Assembly (NCBI GenBank): GCA_008828725.1
Contig: MEHQ01003547.1
Span: 378,863 to 442,862, forward strand
From: Saccharina japonica
Lineage: Eukaryota > Sar > Phaeophyceae > Laminariales > Laminariaceae
Reading direction: 5' to 3'
DNA length: 64,000 bases
Part shown: positions 45,801 through 53,540 of the stretch, in pieces
Position numbering within the stretch: the first letter of the stretch is position 1
How the letters are laid out: the number at the start of each line of letters is the position of its first letter
Made by a program: the position numbers and the translations under genes
Notes under the pieces: model-generated
The model's database searches: none
What the model was told of the DNA's origin: nothing
What the model saw: the letters and a program-made list of their open reading frames with translations, nothing else

Positions 45801-46918
45801 AACAGCGCCGCGGGCAGTAACAGCAGCAGCGAAAACATAGGCAAGAACGCGCAGCATCAAGGGCAAGATCAGCAGCAAGATAGTGACAAAGAGCCCCCCC
45901 ACCAAAACGTTGCATCGTTCAGAGCGACGTTCACAGGGTGATCTCAAGGGAGAGCGACAGATAAAGATGGAGAGCTTGCAAAGGCCTAGTACCTCGCCCG
46001 CAAGCGCGTAACATGAAGGCGCCCCTCCGTCTCTGCTGGTCTTTCTCTCACTCCTCTTATGCTCACGCCCACCGTAACAAAAACAAAACAAAACGCCAAA
46101 ACTACGGTGAGCTAAGCCATCAAAGTACCTCTTGCTCGACCAACTCTTACCTCCTACAGATTATGTCGCTCTCACAATTATTCGGACCCCACACACACGA
46201 CGAGGCGCAATCACAAGACCACCGATGGAGCATGACCAACACGCCCACCACGAGCACGACCAAGACCACCAACGCCAATACCACGCCGCCACAATCAACA
46301 CTAGCGCCACCACACCAACACTACCAATACCAGCACCACCATCCCCAACGCCCACCACCACCATTAGAAGGAGCGAAAAAATACACCCCAGGGGGGTATC
46401 CCAACACAAACCACACTCCGTACACTCTCACCCCTACACGCCCACCCCTGCCCATTCCTCACCCCCACCGATGTCGACGGGTACAAAGGAAGGTTTAATG
46501 TGAAGAACACACACACCAGACCCAAAACTCTACTTACCCGAATCTCTCCGATCATGTGCTCCTGGTCAACCTTCTCAGGAGCTCCGTCCTTCGTCTCTCG
46601 GTGCAACAAGCTCCTCCTCCTGTTCACACCCCGCAAGGGGGGAGGGGTGTCCGGGTTCCCCGCCAAGTTCGTCCCGGACCTAGACACGCTTTCGTTGCTA
46701 CGGAGACGTGGCCCCGTTGACAAAGGAGGCAACGCAAAGCCGGGGGTGGCGGCGGTGACAGCTGCGGCTCCGGCGGAGGCGGGGGTTTCAGCGCGGGACA
46801 GCCGCCTTGAGGTCCCGGACAACCAGGAGCTGAGTTTGGGGATGTCGCTCCCGCGGTTGGGGTTCCTGCTGTAGTGCCCCGAGGTGGAGGCTTTTCTTGG
46901 AATGTCCATACGGGACAT
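28860..46918 (-). CDS. MscS-family mechanosensitive channel with EF-hand, 14 exons, 928 residues
   Basis: Exons (minus strand): 46538-46918, 45549-45652, 44431-44580, 40612-40680, 40119-40275, 38155-38253, 37235-37431, 35468-36308, 34606-34734, 32784-33044, 32051-32140, 30799-30883, 29880-29974, 28860-28988. Phases agree at all 13 junctions. Predicted order: Ser/Arg-rich cytosolic N-terminus (1-127); hydrophobic helices near 141-155, 169-185, 190-207, 246-268 and 292-312; a long hydrophilic linker with Gly and Glu runs; an EF-hand loop (656-667, D-x-D-x-S-G-T-V-T-x-x-E); a helix at about 694-716; the pore-lining helix with FMIGNAASNLMSSV (735-749); DVGDRVHIY opening the beta domain; then YMPNHMIAEKTIVNIQRS and a C-terminal domain ending PVNIKKQKLV. 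MscS channels release solutes on membrane stretch. The EF-hand before the pore recalls fission-yeast Msy1/Msy2 and suggests calcium control, possibly in an internal membrane. The start of exon 8 and the end of exon 7 are the least certain. A pyrimidine tract plus CAG just before the ATG means a 5' exon may lie further up. Confidence 0.85.
29880..29974 (-). CDS. Channel exon 13
   Basis: Two bases complete Gly, then LYPKLGFALASIENSNKLSI to GNWQ. The acceptor is ACGTAG, the donor GTGAGT, phase 0. IENSNKL is a conserved feature of eukaryotic MscS C-terminal domains. Confidence 0.85.
30388..30560 (+). mobile_element. Repeat family A, partial copy, in channel intron 12
   Basis: GTACTCATTGTCATGCATGG to GAAGGCTGAGCTG, again directly after an interrupted G-run. 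The right half of the element is missing. Confidence 0.6.
30799..30883 (-). CDS. Channel exon 12
   Basis: 28 codons plus one base, VAVTTPSSKLKSLNASLLTF.... The acceptor is TCTCAG, the donor GTGCGT. Confidence 0.85.
31000..31245 (+). repeat. (ACCAAC)/(CAA)/(CCA) microsatellite in intron 11
   Basis: About 245 bases of mixed CCA, ACA and CAA triplets. It gives long polythreonine/proline and polyleucine/valine frames that are artefacts. Confidence 0.9.
32051..32140 (-). CDS. Channel exon 11
   Basis: 30 codons, LFYMPNHMIAEKTIVNIQRS..., the conserved MscS segment (family: vyiPNs.l....i.N..RS). The acceptor is CATCAG, the donor GTTAGA, phase 0. Confidence 0.9.
32500..32575 (+). repeat. CCCACC-rich low-complexity tract
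   Basis: Pure C with scattered A, in channel intron 10, next to the small TIR element at 32587. Confidence 0.85.
32587..32760. mobile_element. 174-bp TIR element, hAT-like ends, GACCC repeats
   Basis: The left end CAGGGCTGTTTACGGGT and the complement of the right end, AGGGCTTGCACGGGT, are imperfect inverted repeats. The interior holds a (GACCC)n run and two copies of CCGTGAGATTTCG. CAGGG-type ends suggest hAT. No 8-bp duplication was found. Confidence 0.45.
32784..33044 (-). CDS. Channel exon 10: pore helix and start of the MscS beta domain
   Basis: 87 codons, FVWLGIWGADVLSL to KRWDEM, holding the pore helix and DVGDRV. The acceptor is CTTCAG, lying about 50 bases downstream (on the minus strand) of a 54-nt C-run. 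The donor is GTGAGA. Confidence 0.9.
33098..33151 (+). repeat. 54-nt G-run
   Basis: Uninterrupted poly(G) on the plus strand (poly(C) on the channel gene's strand), joining intron 9 to a family A copy. Its exact length in the assembly is unreliable. Confidence 0.9.
33166..33620 (+). mobile_element. Repeat family A, copy in channel intron 9
   Basis: Closely parallels 4287-4710, including GCGAAGCGCCGTGAGGTGTTGG, GAGGCGGACTTGCATATGGACG and CCGCCCCGCACAAATGATC. It directly follows the 54-nt G-run. Confidence 0.7.
33851..34225 (+). mobile_element. Repeat family B, copy 2, interrupted by a hairpin element
   Basis: Begins TTGCTACGGTAGAGGTGCA and ends TTTCGTAGCACGCGTC. The interruption is at 34074-34168. 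Copy 3 follows within ten bases. Confidence 0.55.
34074..34168. mobile_element. 95-bp near-perfect hairpin element
   Basis: The left arm AACCCTTTTAGAACTGCAGT, then CCCGTTTTGGGGACAAA, pairs with the right arm (complement AACCCTTATAGGACTGGAGT, then CCCGTTTTGGGGACAAA). The centre is CTTAAGTCTTAAG. It splits a family B copy. Related GTCCCC..ACGGGG words occur near 11.63 and 57.45 kb. Confidence 0.65.
34234..34520 (+). mobile_element. Repeat family B, copy 3
   Basis: GCTACGGCGGTAGAGGTGCACC to GTACCTCTAGCGTAGCAG, with terminal inverted similarity. Confidence 0.55.
34606..34734 (-). CDS. Channel exon 9
   Basis: 43 codons. The first supplies Glu-12 of the EF-hand loop. It ends in a hydrophobic helix (KLGLIIMTAISFILI). 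The donor is GTGAGA, phase 0. Confidence 0.85.
34905..35115 (-). mobile_element. SINE-like family C, copy 3 (headless), in channel intron 8
   Basis: Body words GAGTCGACGAGAGAAGAAAG, CCGTCGTGGGGAGG, CCCGGGTCTGAGTTACGAC and GGGCGAAGATAATAAATAGG are followed by an A-tail (T-run 34909-34920 on the plus strand). The tRNA-like head is absent. Confidence 0.6.
35468..36308 (-). CDS. Channel exon 8: long linker and most of the EF-hand
   Basis: 280 codons, with a Gly run, a Glu run and, at the end, LLDLAFAHFDEDNSGTVTRE. The donor is GTGCGT. The upstream boundary could instead be 36363, just after a telomere-like pyrimidine tract, adding 18 Pro/Ser-rich codons. Confidence 0.75.
36340..36455 (+). repeat. 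Telomere-like degenerate tract (GGGTTAGGG / GGGTTGGGG)
   Basis: More than a dozen GGGTT(A/G)GG-type units. On the channel gene's strand this is a CCCTAACCC pyrimidine tract just upstream of exon 8. Confidence 0.8.
36460..36800 (-). mobile_element. SINE-like family C, copy 4, best tRNA-like head
   Basis: Minus strand: the head has an A-box match (TGGTTTAGTGG, which fits TRGYNNARNNG) and a B box (GGTTCGAATCT) about 45 bases apart. The body follows (GAGTCGACGAGGGAAGAAAG, CTTCTCGCGATAAAAATGCA, GACCCCGGATCCGAGTTACT), with an A-rich end. Spacing fits an RNA polymerase III internal promoter. The cloverleaf is degenerate, so it is not a working tRNA. Confidence 0.65.
37235..37431 (-). CDS. Channel exon 7
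   Basis: 65 codons plus two bases, starting SSILAQYILLLLTDYSLKG. An alternative in-frame acceptor lies 18 bases further in. The donor used is GTACGA; an alternative, GTAGGC, about 30 bases further would pair with a longer exon 8. Confidence 0.65.
37465..37540 (+). repeat. Family A scrap in channel intron 6
   Basis: After a G-rich stretch: GTGAACTCGTGTCAGGCATGG, GTAGTCGGAGCATCATACACCCTCGC. It matches the first 70 bases of family A. Confidence 0.45.
37560..37735 (+). repeat. (CA)n-rich low-complexity tract
   Basis: CACACA and CAGACA units, degenerate. The polycysteine/valine frames on the other strand are artefacts. Confidence 0.8.
38155..38253 (-). CDS. Channel exon 6
   Basis: 33 codons preceded by a long T-rich tract and GATGCAG. 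Contains the helix VGILLKNFLVLLVATSYLW. The donor is GTGGGC, phase 0. Confidence 0.8.
38395..38680 (+). mobile_element. Repeat family B, copy 4, in channel intron 5
   Basis: CTGCTACGGTGAATGTGCACC, GCCTTCTGAGGGTGGTCACTTGAG, to CCGTACCTCTAGCGTAGCACG. Same terminal inverted similarity as the other copies. Confidence 0.55.
39309..39625 (+). mobile_element. SINE-like family C, copy 5 (plus orientation)
   Basis: A head remnant (AGTGGTATCCTTCGAAACCACT, then GTGGGTCGGC) is followed by the body (TCAATTCAACGCGAGTCGTAC, GTCTTCTCGCGACGAGAAAC, CCGTAGTGGGGAGG, CCCCAGGTCTGAGTTACG). The tail is cut by a MITE starting at 39626. Confidence 0.6.
39626..39790. mobile_element. 165-bp mariner-like MITE (family F), TA target duplication
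   Basis: The ends CAGTACACGACACCTCATAAG and (complement) CAGTACAGGACACCTAATAAG are flanked by TA on both sides. CAGT ends and a TA duplication are typical of Tc1/mariner. Related copies lie at 41338 and 59343, all sharing AAATCCAGCCTGGACCAG or close variants. Confidence 0.75.
39800..40055. repeat. G-run and GGTGC/GGTTC-rich repeat (family G)
   Basis: A 28-nt G-run is followed by a stretch built from GTACGGTGC, GGTGCGGTGCGGTT and GGTTCGGTTTGGTG words and their complements at the right end. A related stretch lies at 63154-63447. Probably a short element with long, simple inverted ends. Confidence 0.5.
40119..40275 (-). CDS. Channel exon 5
   Basis: 52 codons after a split Arg: YYFLVALHRDIAHVAW..., a membrane helix (ILSVIVWIRLFY) and a soluble loop. 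The donor is GTAAAG, phase 0. Confidence 0.8.
40612..40680 (-). CDS. Channel exon 4, apparent GC donor
   Basis: 69 bases reading R/WSLKRDTLLEMATCVVTE.../R. The acceptor is CTCTGAG. The only boundary that preserves phase with exon 5 is AG followed by GCGTTC, a non-canonical GC donor. Confidence 0.65.
40935..40993 (+). repeat. Repeat family E, copy 1
   Basis: GGAATGTTATGAGTGGTCAACG ... GAAGCTCATGCTGCACATTG, CGGATGGCAAA. It matches 59757-59826. Confidence 0.55.
41338..41516. mobile_element. Family F mariner-like MITE, diverged copy in intron 3
   Basis: The right end TAAGGTGTCCTGTACT and a degenerate left end CAGCACAAAACACAACAATTG enclose GAAAGCACTCTCAAATAAGA and GTCCAGATTTCCTG, as in the other copies. 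The boundaries are approximate. Confidence 0.55.
41580..42030. repeat. Higher-order tandem repeat, 42-bp subunits in a 190-bp unit
   Basis: AACTTCTGTGAGTTCTGT (with variants) recurs at about 41611, 41654, 41725, 41763, 41804, 41846, 41914, 41956 and 41998. Spacings alternate between about 42 and about 70, repeating with a super-period near 190. The linkers carry GCCCGTGCCACAATACCCGG or CTCATACTCGTACC. It lies in channel intron 3. Confidence 0.8.
42965..43035 (-). repeat. Repeat family D, partial copy
   Basis: ATGACGGACACCAGGTGCACTGATGT ... TTTCATGTGAAGACTACACACG matches the end of the 10205-10412 copy. Confidence 0.45.
43495..43650 (+). repeat. 78-bp unit, two tandem copies
   Basis: ACTGCTGCAGTGAAATATCT (43495) and ACTGCTGCAGTGAAGTATCT (43573) each continue through CCAACACG, CGATGGA and CATCGTAAA or CATCATCA to GGCATCGA or GACATCGA. 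The frame stays open because 78 is a multiple of three. Confidence 0.8.
44100..44405 (+). pseudogene. LINE C-terminal zinc-binding fragment, antisense in channel intron 3
   Basis: The plus frame reads FAKTLKLRFRVGELGMPERR ... CPCGKALEIKIHIVGECEM. The CxC-x8-H-x4-C pattern is typical of the post-RT region of LINE polyproteins. Reading the upstream EEHLRDIRGVKRRH requires a frameshift. It stops about 25 bases short of the exon 3 donor. Confidence 0.5.
44431..44580 (-). CDS. Channel exon 3
   Basis: One base completes the Leu codon of exon 2, then come two hydrophobic segments (IDIVLLVCFVSVVLLSY and LVARLFAYVV). The donor is GTGAGT, phase 2. Confidence 0.8.
45549..45652 (-). CDS. Channel exon 2
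   Basis: Begins after a CCAG acceptor (SVHLDVEL...), contains the first hydrophobic helix (ALVIIVLSYVVAFVL), and ends at a GTGAGT donor in phase 2. Confidence 0.8.
45700..46370 (+). repeat. CA/CCA/CAG low-complexity stretches around channel exons 1-2
   Basis: 45700-45835 (CAACC, AGCAG and CAACA units) and 46220-46365 (CACCACC and CCAACACC units) lie in intron 1. Long Thr/Ser and Leu/Val frames there are artefacts. Confidence 0.75.
46470..46516 (-). repeat. Repeat family D, short copy in channel intron 1
   Basis: GATGTCGACGGGTACAAAGG, AAGGTTTAATGTGAAGAAC, ACACACACC, as at the end of 10205-10412. It lies 20 bases from the exon 1 donor. Confidence 0.6.
46538..46918 (-). CDS. Channel exon 1 (first coding exon)
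   Basis: 127 codons from ATG 46918, Ser/Arg/Pro-rich and without membrane segments. The donor is GTAAGT, phase 0. CTCTTCTCCTCACCAG directly precedes AAACATG on the minus strand, a strong acceptor, so an untranslated or short coding exon probably lies upstream. Confidence 0.8.
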
Positions 46919-48348
46919 GTTTCTGGTGAGGAGAAGAGGGGAAGGAGACCGTCAGGTGGGCCGGTGGGTGGGTGGGCGGGTGGGTAGGTAGGTGGGTGGG
47001 AGGTGGATGGCGACCGATGTAGTATCGTTGGTACTACTGTGTGCTCATGTGTTCATGTTGGGTGTTACAGTAGTGCCGGTGTTAAAATTGGTTGTTTTGT
47101 GTTGGTGTCGACGTACGTCTGCATTGGTTGATATTTGATATTTGATGGTGTTCGAAAGTTGGTGTTGGTGTTGTCGGTGGTTGGAATTCGTGTTCATGTG
47201 TTTGTTGGTGTTCATGTTGGTGTTGGTGCTATGGTGGTGTTGATGTCGGTGTACGTGTTGTATACGGGTTTGTGGTCACGTCCATGCTATATGTGGTGGT
47301 GTTGAGGTCGATGTCGATGGTGATGTTAACCCCTCGCGCTCGTTACTGATTTTCGCTGTTTTTAGTTTTTGTTTTGTTTTACGAGACGACACGCTAGCGG
47401 CGACGTGCAAAAGGAGTCTGGACGTCCAGGGAATGGGGTGGGATATGGGTTGGTTCGGCGCGTTCGGGTTATTTCTTGGTCCTGCTGTGGGTCCAAGGTT
47501 CATCCGCCTTCGCGTCAAGTCATCCCCCCTGCCGTCCCCGCGTCTCCCTACTAACCTACCGCCTCCTTTACATTTCCCATGTTCAGATCACGGCCGAACT
47601 TACGGCCGCCGTCATGTAAATTCCCTGCGAAAAACCGGATTCATACATACATTTATATATATTTGAAAAGAAACTGAAATATATAAGTATCAGGTATGAT
47701 ATGCTTCGGAGGAGGTATAATATCAGTCCCAGTCTCAAATCGATGGCTGCGTTGGCTAGCTACTTGCTAAAACATTTTTTTCGAGCTAGTGATTTCCACC
47801 CGCCGTCGCTACGACCGTTTAGAAGAAGCTACTGCAGTACCAACTATGAAAATATTGAAATCAACAAAACCAATGGAATCATGAAAACCAAGGCAATCAA
47901 GAAAACCAAGGAAATCAAGAAAATCATAGCTCACTTTGCGAGGCCTCGGATAGGCGCATCCTGCTCCATCCTAAGCCGTTCTTCCGCCTCCCACTTAACC
48001 TCTTCTGCCGCCAATTGCGCCGCCTTTTGCTCGGCTTCAGATTGAAAAACAGATTTCCTGAAAAATTGGGACATTGGGGTGGGGCGGGGGGTNGGGTGGG
48101 TGCGTGATAGGGTGGGTGGGTAAAGGGGCTGAGCGTTTTGGTGTAGTGGTGGTTGGTTGGCAGAGGGGGATGTTGGGGGGAGGCGGGGCGGGGGGGGGCT
48201 AGCGTTTGTGTTTTTACCCTCGTGTACAAATGTGAATTGAACAAAAATACTTCAGTTGTGAGATCGGGAAAAAAATCCTCGAAACCAATTATTCGCAAGC
48301 TACGTGCGGAGAAGGGGACAGGAGTGGAAGGAGCATGAGGGAGGGGGC

Positions 48349-48530
48349 TGAACTCATGGGTGTGCGTGGCCGTGGTCGTATGATCATATAGACCCTCGCA
48401 CCCCAACAATGCCGGGACGGAGCACGTTGTTAGATTTTCACCAGGGTTTAGGCCGACATTTTCTTGCACCAACCGCGAAGCGCCGTGAGGTGTTTGGCGA
48501 GTCACATGAAGGGTGAGCTTGCATCCTTTC
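48349..48530 (+). mobile_element. Repeat family A, partial copy (duplication copy 1)
   Basis: GAACTCATGGGTGTGCGTGGCC through GCGAAGCGCCGTGAGGTG to GAAGGGTGAGCTTGCATCC. Confidence 0.6.
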
Positions 48531-49167
48531 TTTCGCGGCCGAAAAGCGCAGGCAGACCCGATCAGTAGCAGAGAAGTATCAGGTACTGTATATTTCATAC
48601 CTGGAATATGTATTCTTCTCCCCCGTTCGCTAAATGAATTATAGTGTGGATGGGGGTGAACTAAAATGAAATAACCAACTACTTGAGCTAGTGTGGGTTG
48701 AATAAGTTAGCAGAAGGGGAAGAACAATATCGGTCTCCACATTTACATGGGCGATGGTGATTTTCACCATTCCGCTCTCATGCGCGCGGCGTTCACGGTG
48801 ATTTCTCTCGATCTCCGTCCGACTCTAACCATCCCCACACGCCTGTCGTTCCGCTTGGGGGGGGGGGGGGGTAGACAAGCAATAAATCCCCCCCCCCCCC
48901 CTGGTGTTCCCCTTTGGGGGGGGGGGGGGGTAGACAAGCAATAAATCAACGCCTACTCGACGTTGAATCCCCCAAATCTCTCGTCCGGTCAGCTCGAGGG
49001 GGAATCTAAAATCTAACTCCCTAAACCTTTAAAATTAAAAGTCTTCAGCTTGGGACAGAGAACGTCTCACCCTATACTCATGGAGCTTCGGACTTCTCCC
49101 ACGGTAGCATGACAATTTTACTTGCATTTCTTTTTTCAGGACTACTCGTAGAGCATGCAACTAACTG

Positions 49168-50032
49168 CTGGTCGGGTTGCGAGAAAAAAACTTCTTCGAA
49201 GGCATGTTTCGGGGAAATATACCGAGCTCCTCACACGAGGAGATCATAGAATAAGCCGTCACCCCTAGAAGGGTGGCATTGCTCTTCGGTCCACAGCGGT
49301 GTACTATGATACAATAAAAAGCGCTTGCGAGGCAGGCACCTCATGGTGTTGCATATTCTTCTCCCTCTTTCGTGAAATTAATTAATTATTATTACACACA
49401 TACACACACTTACTATATATATACGTATACATACTCACCATTCGTATCATACGAAGCATTGCATCTGCGACGCCGTACACATTCTATATGCATGCATGCA
49501 CTCGGAAGATACTTTTGCTCGACTTTTAGCTCTTCATCTTCCTCATCATGCATTCGGAACTTAAATGTGGAATGTTAATGTTATTCGCTGGCAAGGATGT
49601 CATAAAAAAAAGGGGCCGGTCTCCTGGGGCGCGTCAAGGTCTCCTTTGGCCTTAGTACTAGTTTTAGCGTAGGGGGCGGTCAGTCAAGCGGTCAAGCCGT
49701 ATGGATGGCGGCATCGAATGCATTGATTAGGGGGAGAGTTAAGACACGTCCTGAACAGATCATCGATTCCCGCTTCATGATCTAGGTATTTTAAGACCAC
49801 GCCCATTTCTCGGTATTGTGTGATCTACGTACAGCAGCGCTCATGTTGCCGGGTGCGACCCGACTAAGTCCGCATGGTCTACAGTAGCACGTGTGTCGAG
49901 CGAATGCCGCCTTATAGGGGTGACGGCTTAGGCGGCTTTATCTTCTAAGCTCCTTACATACATGAGGAGCTAGCTCAATATCTCACCCGAATCATGAACT
50001 TCGAAGAAGGTTGTCCGCGCAAACCCGGCCGA
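49168..50032. mobile_element. About 865-bp TIR element (duplication copy 1)
   Basis: The left arm (CGGGTTGCGAG, AACTTCTTCGAAGG, GAGCTCCTCACACGAGGAG, AAGCCGTCACCCCTAGAAGG) is inverted relative to the right arm (complement: CCGGGTTTGCGCG, AACCTTCTTCGAAG, TAGCTCCTCATG, AAGCCGTCACCCCTATAAGG). The arms are about 120 bp. No coding frame. The same element is at 54119-54983 in copy 2. Confidence 0.6.
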
Positions 50033-50356
50033 GATTATATTATACTGATTACAGTATAGGAGCTAGTCGTAAAACAACTATACGAATTATTAGTAGCATT
50101 CCAACCGGTCCCAGTGACAAGAAATCCCAGTGATAAAATACTGCCTCAGAAGGCAAAAGCTAACTGATAGCCCTATAACCCCTACCGTGGGATGAGTCTT
50201 GATTATAGTATAGCTATACCATAATCAAGTCCCAAGGGGTATAAAGGGTAATATCCGAGCCGTGGGACGAGTCTGTCCTGGGTCGGGTCTGTACCGGTGT
50301 AATACGCAGATCCTGCACAACCTCTCGTAACGGCAGGTGAGGAACTAAATGATCTA

Positions 50357-51162
50357 CAGTCCCTGTCCACGAACCTGTACTATCATTTTTTGGTTTGGGG
50401 AAAATCGTTTGTCTCGATGAAAATGAAAACAAGTCTAGTGGACAAGAGTTTTTTTTCGATTATCATAGGTGCCCAAATCCCCTGGGCATCTTTTTTTTTG
50501 TAAAAGTGGTGTCGGAATAAAAATAGCATCTGTTGAATTAGGGGGCCAGAACACCTGTTTTTTATGTAGTAGGAACAAAATTCGAGTAATTCCTGTAGGA
50601 AAAAGATCAAATTCGAATGGAAACATGACGCCAACTAATTCATCGACGGAGCTCTATCGGCATTAGCAATAGGAACAAAAAGGGATTTTTATTTTTCGAA
50701 AAATACTAAATATTGACCGAGTAGTTACGTTTTGAAAATTTGGCGCAGTCCACACTAATTACTATTAATACCTGGTGGTGGTGATTTTCCGATTTTTTCA
50801 GAACGTCACAGCTCGGTCAATATTGAGAATTTTCGGGTAAAAAAAGAAAAAAAAAAGTTGTTTTTGTTGCTAATGCCGAAAGAACTCCGTGGATAAATTA
50901 GTGGTGTCATGCTTCAATTCGAATTTGACCATCTTTTCAACAGGAATTTCCTCTGTTTTCCTGTAGTAAAAACAGGTTTTCTGGTCCTAATTCAACAGAT
51001 AATATTTGTTTCCGAATATTTAGTTAAGAACAAAAGATGCCCCACGTACAGTAGTTGGGCACCTACTCGAAAAAAACAGTCGTCCTTAATTAGAGTTTTT
51101 TTAATCGAGAAACACGATTTTCCCTAAACCAAAAAACAAATTCAGGTTCGCTGACAGGGACG
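50357..51162. mobile_element. 806-bp fold-back element, arms about 380 bp, TA-flanked
   Basis: The left half (50357-50735) is an imperfect inverted copy of the right half (about 50790-51162): CAGTCCCTGTC / TTTTTTGGTTTGGGG, GGGCATCTTTT, CTGTTGAATTAGG, CCTGTAGGAAAA, ATTCGAATGGAAA and CGGCATTAGCAA all recur complemented. TA flanks both ends (50355-56 and 51163-64), with CAGT at the left tip as in Tc1/mariner. No transposase. Copy 2 has it at 55308-56113. Confidence 0.8.
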
Positions 51163-51163
51163 T

Positions 51164-51232
51164 ATTATATTTTTAAAAAAATGAAAAACAACAGCTGTGA
51201 GAACGAGGATTTCGTCGAAACCCATCTTTGCA
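51164..51232 (+). repeat. Family I unit abutting the fold-back element
   Basis: AACAACAGCTGTGAGAACGAGG, TTTCGTCGAAACCCATCTTTGC; same unit as at 5634 and 6572. Repeated at 56115-56183. Confidence 0.6.
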
Positions 51233-51873
51233 AGCCGCGTGGGATGCTTCGATCACGCAAACTACGGGGTTTGACGGGAACAAAATCTGACAGCTGTGGA
51301 ACTGGACGTATTATATGTATGATCCTCATCTGCCCGAGGGGTGGAAAGTTGTACTTATTGATCTCGCGCGGATCGTCGCCAACTTCGGAGTTAACGTTTC
51401 TACCGCTTCAACAAAATAGCCAACTCTAAATTCAAGTTGTTTGCTCCGAAAACGGGGCAGGGCAGCAGTTGTAAGGGGGTGAAGTGTGCATCTCGCGCAT
51501 CCGACTGCGATCTGTATAGCATTCGACGGGGAATGTTGTGGAAAAATATAATGTATGCTTGAATCGGCACGAACTATTAGGGTAGGGCTTTTGTTTATCA
51601 GAACGAGGAAAGGCGAGCACAGCATTCAAATTTGACTACTATTATTAGGGTGTTTGCGGAGAATTTGGTTGAACTCAATTTGGTTGGGCTCCTTGTGCAC
51701 TGTTTCCGATATATTGTTCTCCCCATTTTGCAAAATTAATTAATAATATACGAAGCATTTTATTATACATACGAAAACTTTGTTACTAGTATTACGCAGT
51801 AGAGTACAAACGTTAGCCTTGTAATAGAAGGAATTTAGATTTTTATAATAAATTTTGCAAAAGGGATCAAAAT

Positions 51874-52016
51874 NGGGGTGCGGAGCACAAGGGTGGGTAG
51901 GTAGGTAGGTAGATAGGTAGGTAGGTGGGTGGGAGGGCGCGTGGTTGGGTGGATGGCTGGGTGGGCGTTGTAAAGCACCAAGGTGGGGGTGGAGTTGGAC
52001 CCTCATGCGAGGGCAT
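51874..52016. repeat. Junction between duplication copies, N base and (GGTA)n
   Basis: Starts with an N, then GGGTGCGGAGCAC and a GTAGGTAGGTAG run. The last bases merge into the GGTAGGTGGGTGGG that begins copy 2. This is where a mis-join would sit. Confidence 0.7.
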
Positions 52017-53358
52017 GGTAGGTAGGTGGGTGGGAGGTGGATGGCGACCGATGTAGTATCGTTGGTACTACTGTGTGCTCATGTGTTCATGTTGGGTGTT
52101 ACAGTAGTGCCGGTGTTAAAATTGGTTGTTTTGTGTTGGTGTCGACGTACGTCTGCATTGGTTGATATTTGATATTTGATGGTGTTCGAAAGTTGGTGTT
52201 GGTGTTGTCGGTGGTTGGAATTCGTGTTCATGTGTTTGTTGGTGTTCATGTTGGTGTTGGTGCTATGGTGGTGTTGATGTCGGTGTACGTGTTGTATACG
52301 GGTTTGTGGTCACGTCCATGCTATATGTGGTGGTGTTGAGGTCGATGTCGATGGTGATGTTAACCCCTCGCGCTCGTTACTGATTTTCGCTGTTTTTAGT
52401 TTTTGTTTTGTTTTACGAGACGACACGCTAGCGGCGACGTGCAAAAGGAGTCTGGACGTCCAGGGAATGGGGTGGGATATGGGTTGGTTCGGCGCGTTCG
52501 GGTTATTTCTTGGTCCTGCTGTGGGTCCAAGGTTCATCCGCCTTCGCGTCAAGTCATCCCCCCTGCCGTCCCCGCGTCTCCCTACTAACCTACCGCCTCC
52601 TTTACATTTCCCATGTTCAGATCACGGCCGAACTTACGGCCGCCGTCATGTAAATTCCCTGCGAAAAACCGGATTCATACATACATTTATATATATTTGA
52701 AAAGAAACTGAAATATATAAGTATCAGGTATGATATGCTTCGGAGGAGGTATAATATCAGTCCCAGTCTCAAATCGATGGCTGCGTTGGCTAGCTACTTG
52801 CTAAAACATTTTTTTCGAGCTAGTGATTTCCACCCGCCGTCGCTACGACCGTTTAGAAGAAGCTACTGCAGTACCAACTATGAAAATATTGAAATCAACA
52901 AAACCAATGGAATCATGAAAACCAAGGCAATCAAGAAAACCAAGGAAATCAAGAAAATCATAGCTCACTTTGCGAGGCCTCGGATAGGCGCATCCTGCTC
53001 CATCCTAAGCCGTTCTTCCGCCTCCCACTTAGCCTCTTCTGCTGCCAATTGCGCTGCCTTGTGCTCGGCTTCAGATTGAAAACCAGATTTCCTGAAACAA
53101 TTGGAGACATTGGCGTGGGGCGGTGGGTGGGTGGATGGGCTGAGCCTTTTGGTGTAGTGGTGGTTGGTTGGCAGAGGGGGATGTTGGGGGGAGGCGGGGC
53201 GGGGGGGGCTAGCGTTTGTGTTTTTACCCTCGTGTACAAATGTGAATTGAACAAAAATACTTCAGTTGTGAGATCGGGAAAAAAATCCTCGAAACCAATT
53301 ATTCGCAAGCTACGTGCGGAGAAGGGGACAGGAGTGGAAGGAGCATGAGGGAGGGGGC

Positions 53359-53540
53359 TGAACTCATGGGTGTGCGTGGCCGTGGTCGTATGATCATATA
53401 GACCCTCGCACCCCAACAATGCCGGGACGGAGCACGTTGTTAGATTTTCACCAGGGTTTAGGCCGACATTTTCTTGCACCAACCGCGAAGCGCCGTGAGG
53501 TGTTTGGCGAGTCACATGAAGGGTGAGCTTGCATCCTTTC
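53359..53540 (+). mobile_element. Repeat family A, partial copy (duplication copy 2)
   Basis: Identical counterpart of 48349-48530. Confidence 0.6.

Larger units (their letters stand above)
46983..51873. repeat. 4.9-kb direct duplication, copy 1 (4891 bp)
   Basis: Matches 52017-56824 almost base for base. The offset is 5034 up to about 48045, 5010 to about 48880, then 4951 to the end; the two steps are small deletions in copy 2, both in G-rich sequence. Copy 1 has an N at 48093 and is followed by an N at 51874. It contains a partial family A copy, a TIR element and a fold-back element, and no supported gene. Confidence 0.9.

Noticed and set aside
45489..46091. 200-codon minus-strand frame
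   Set aside because: It overlaps channel exon 2 in the wrong frame; the phase-consistent exon reads SVHLDVEL... instead.
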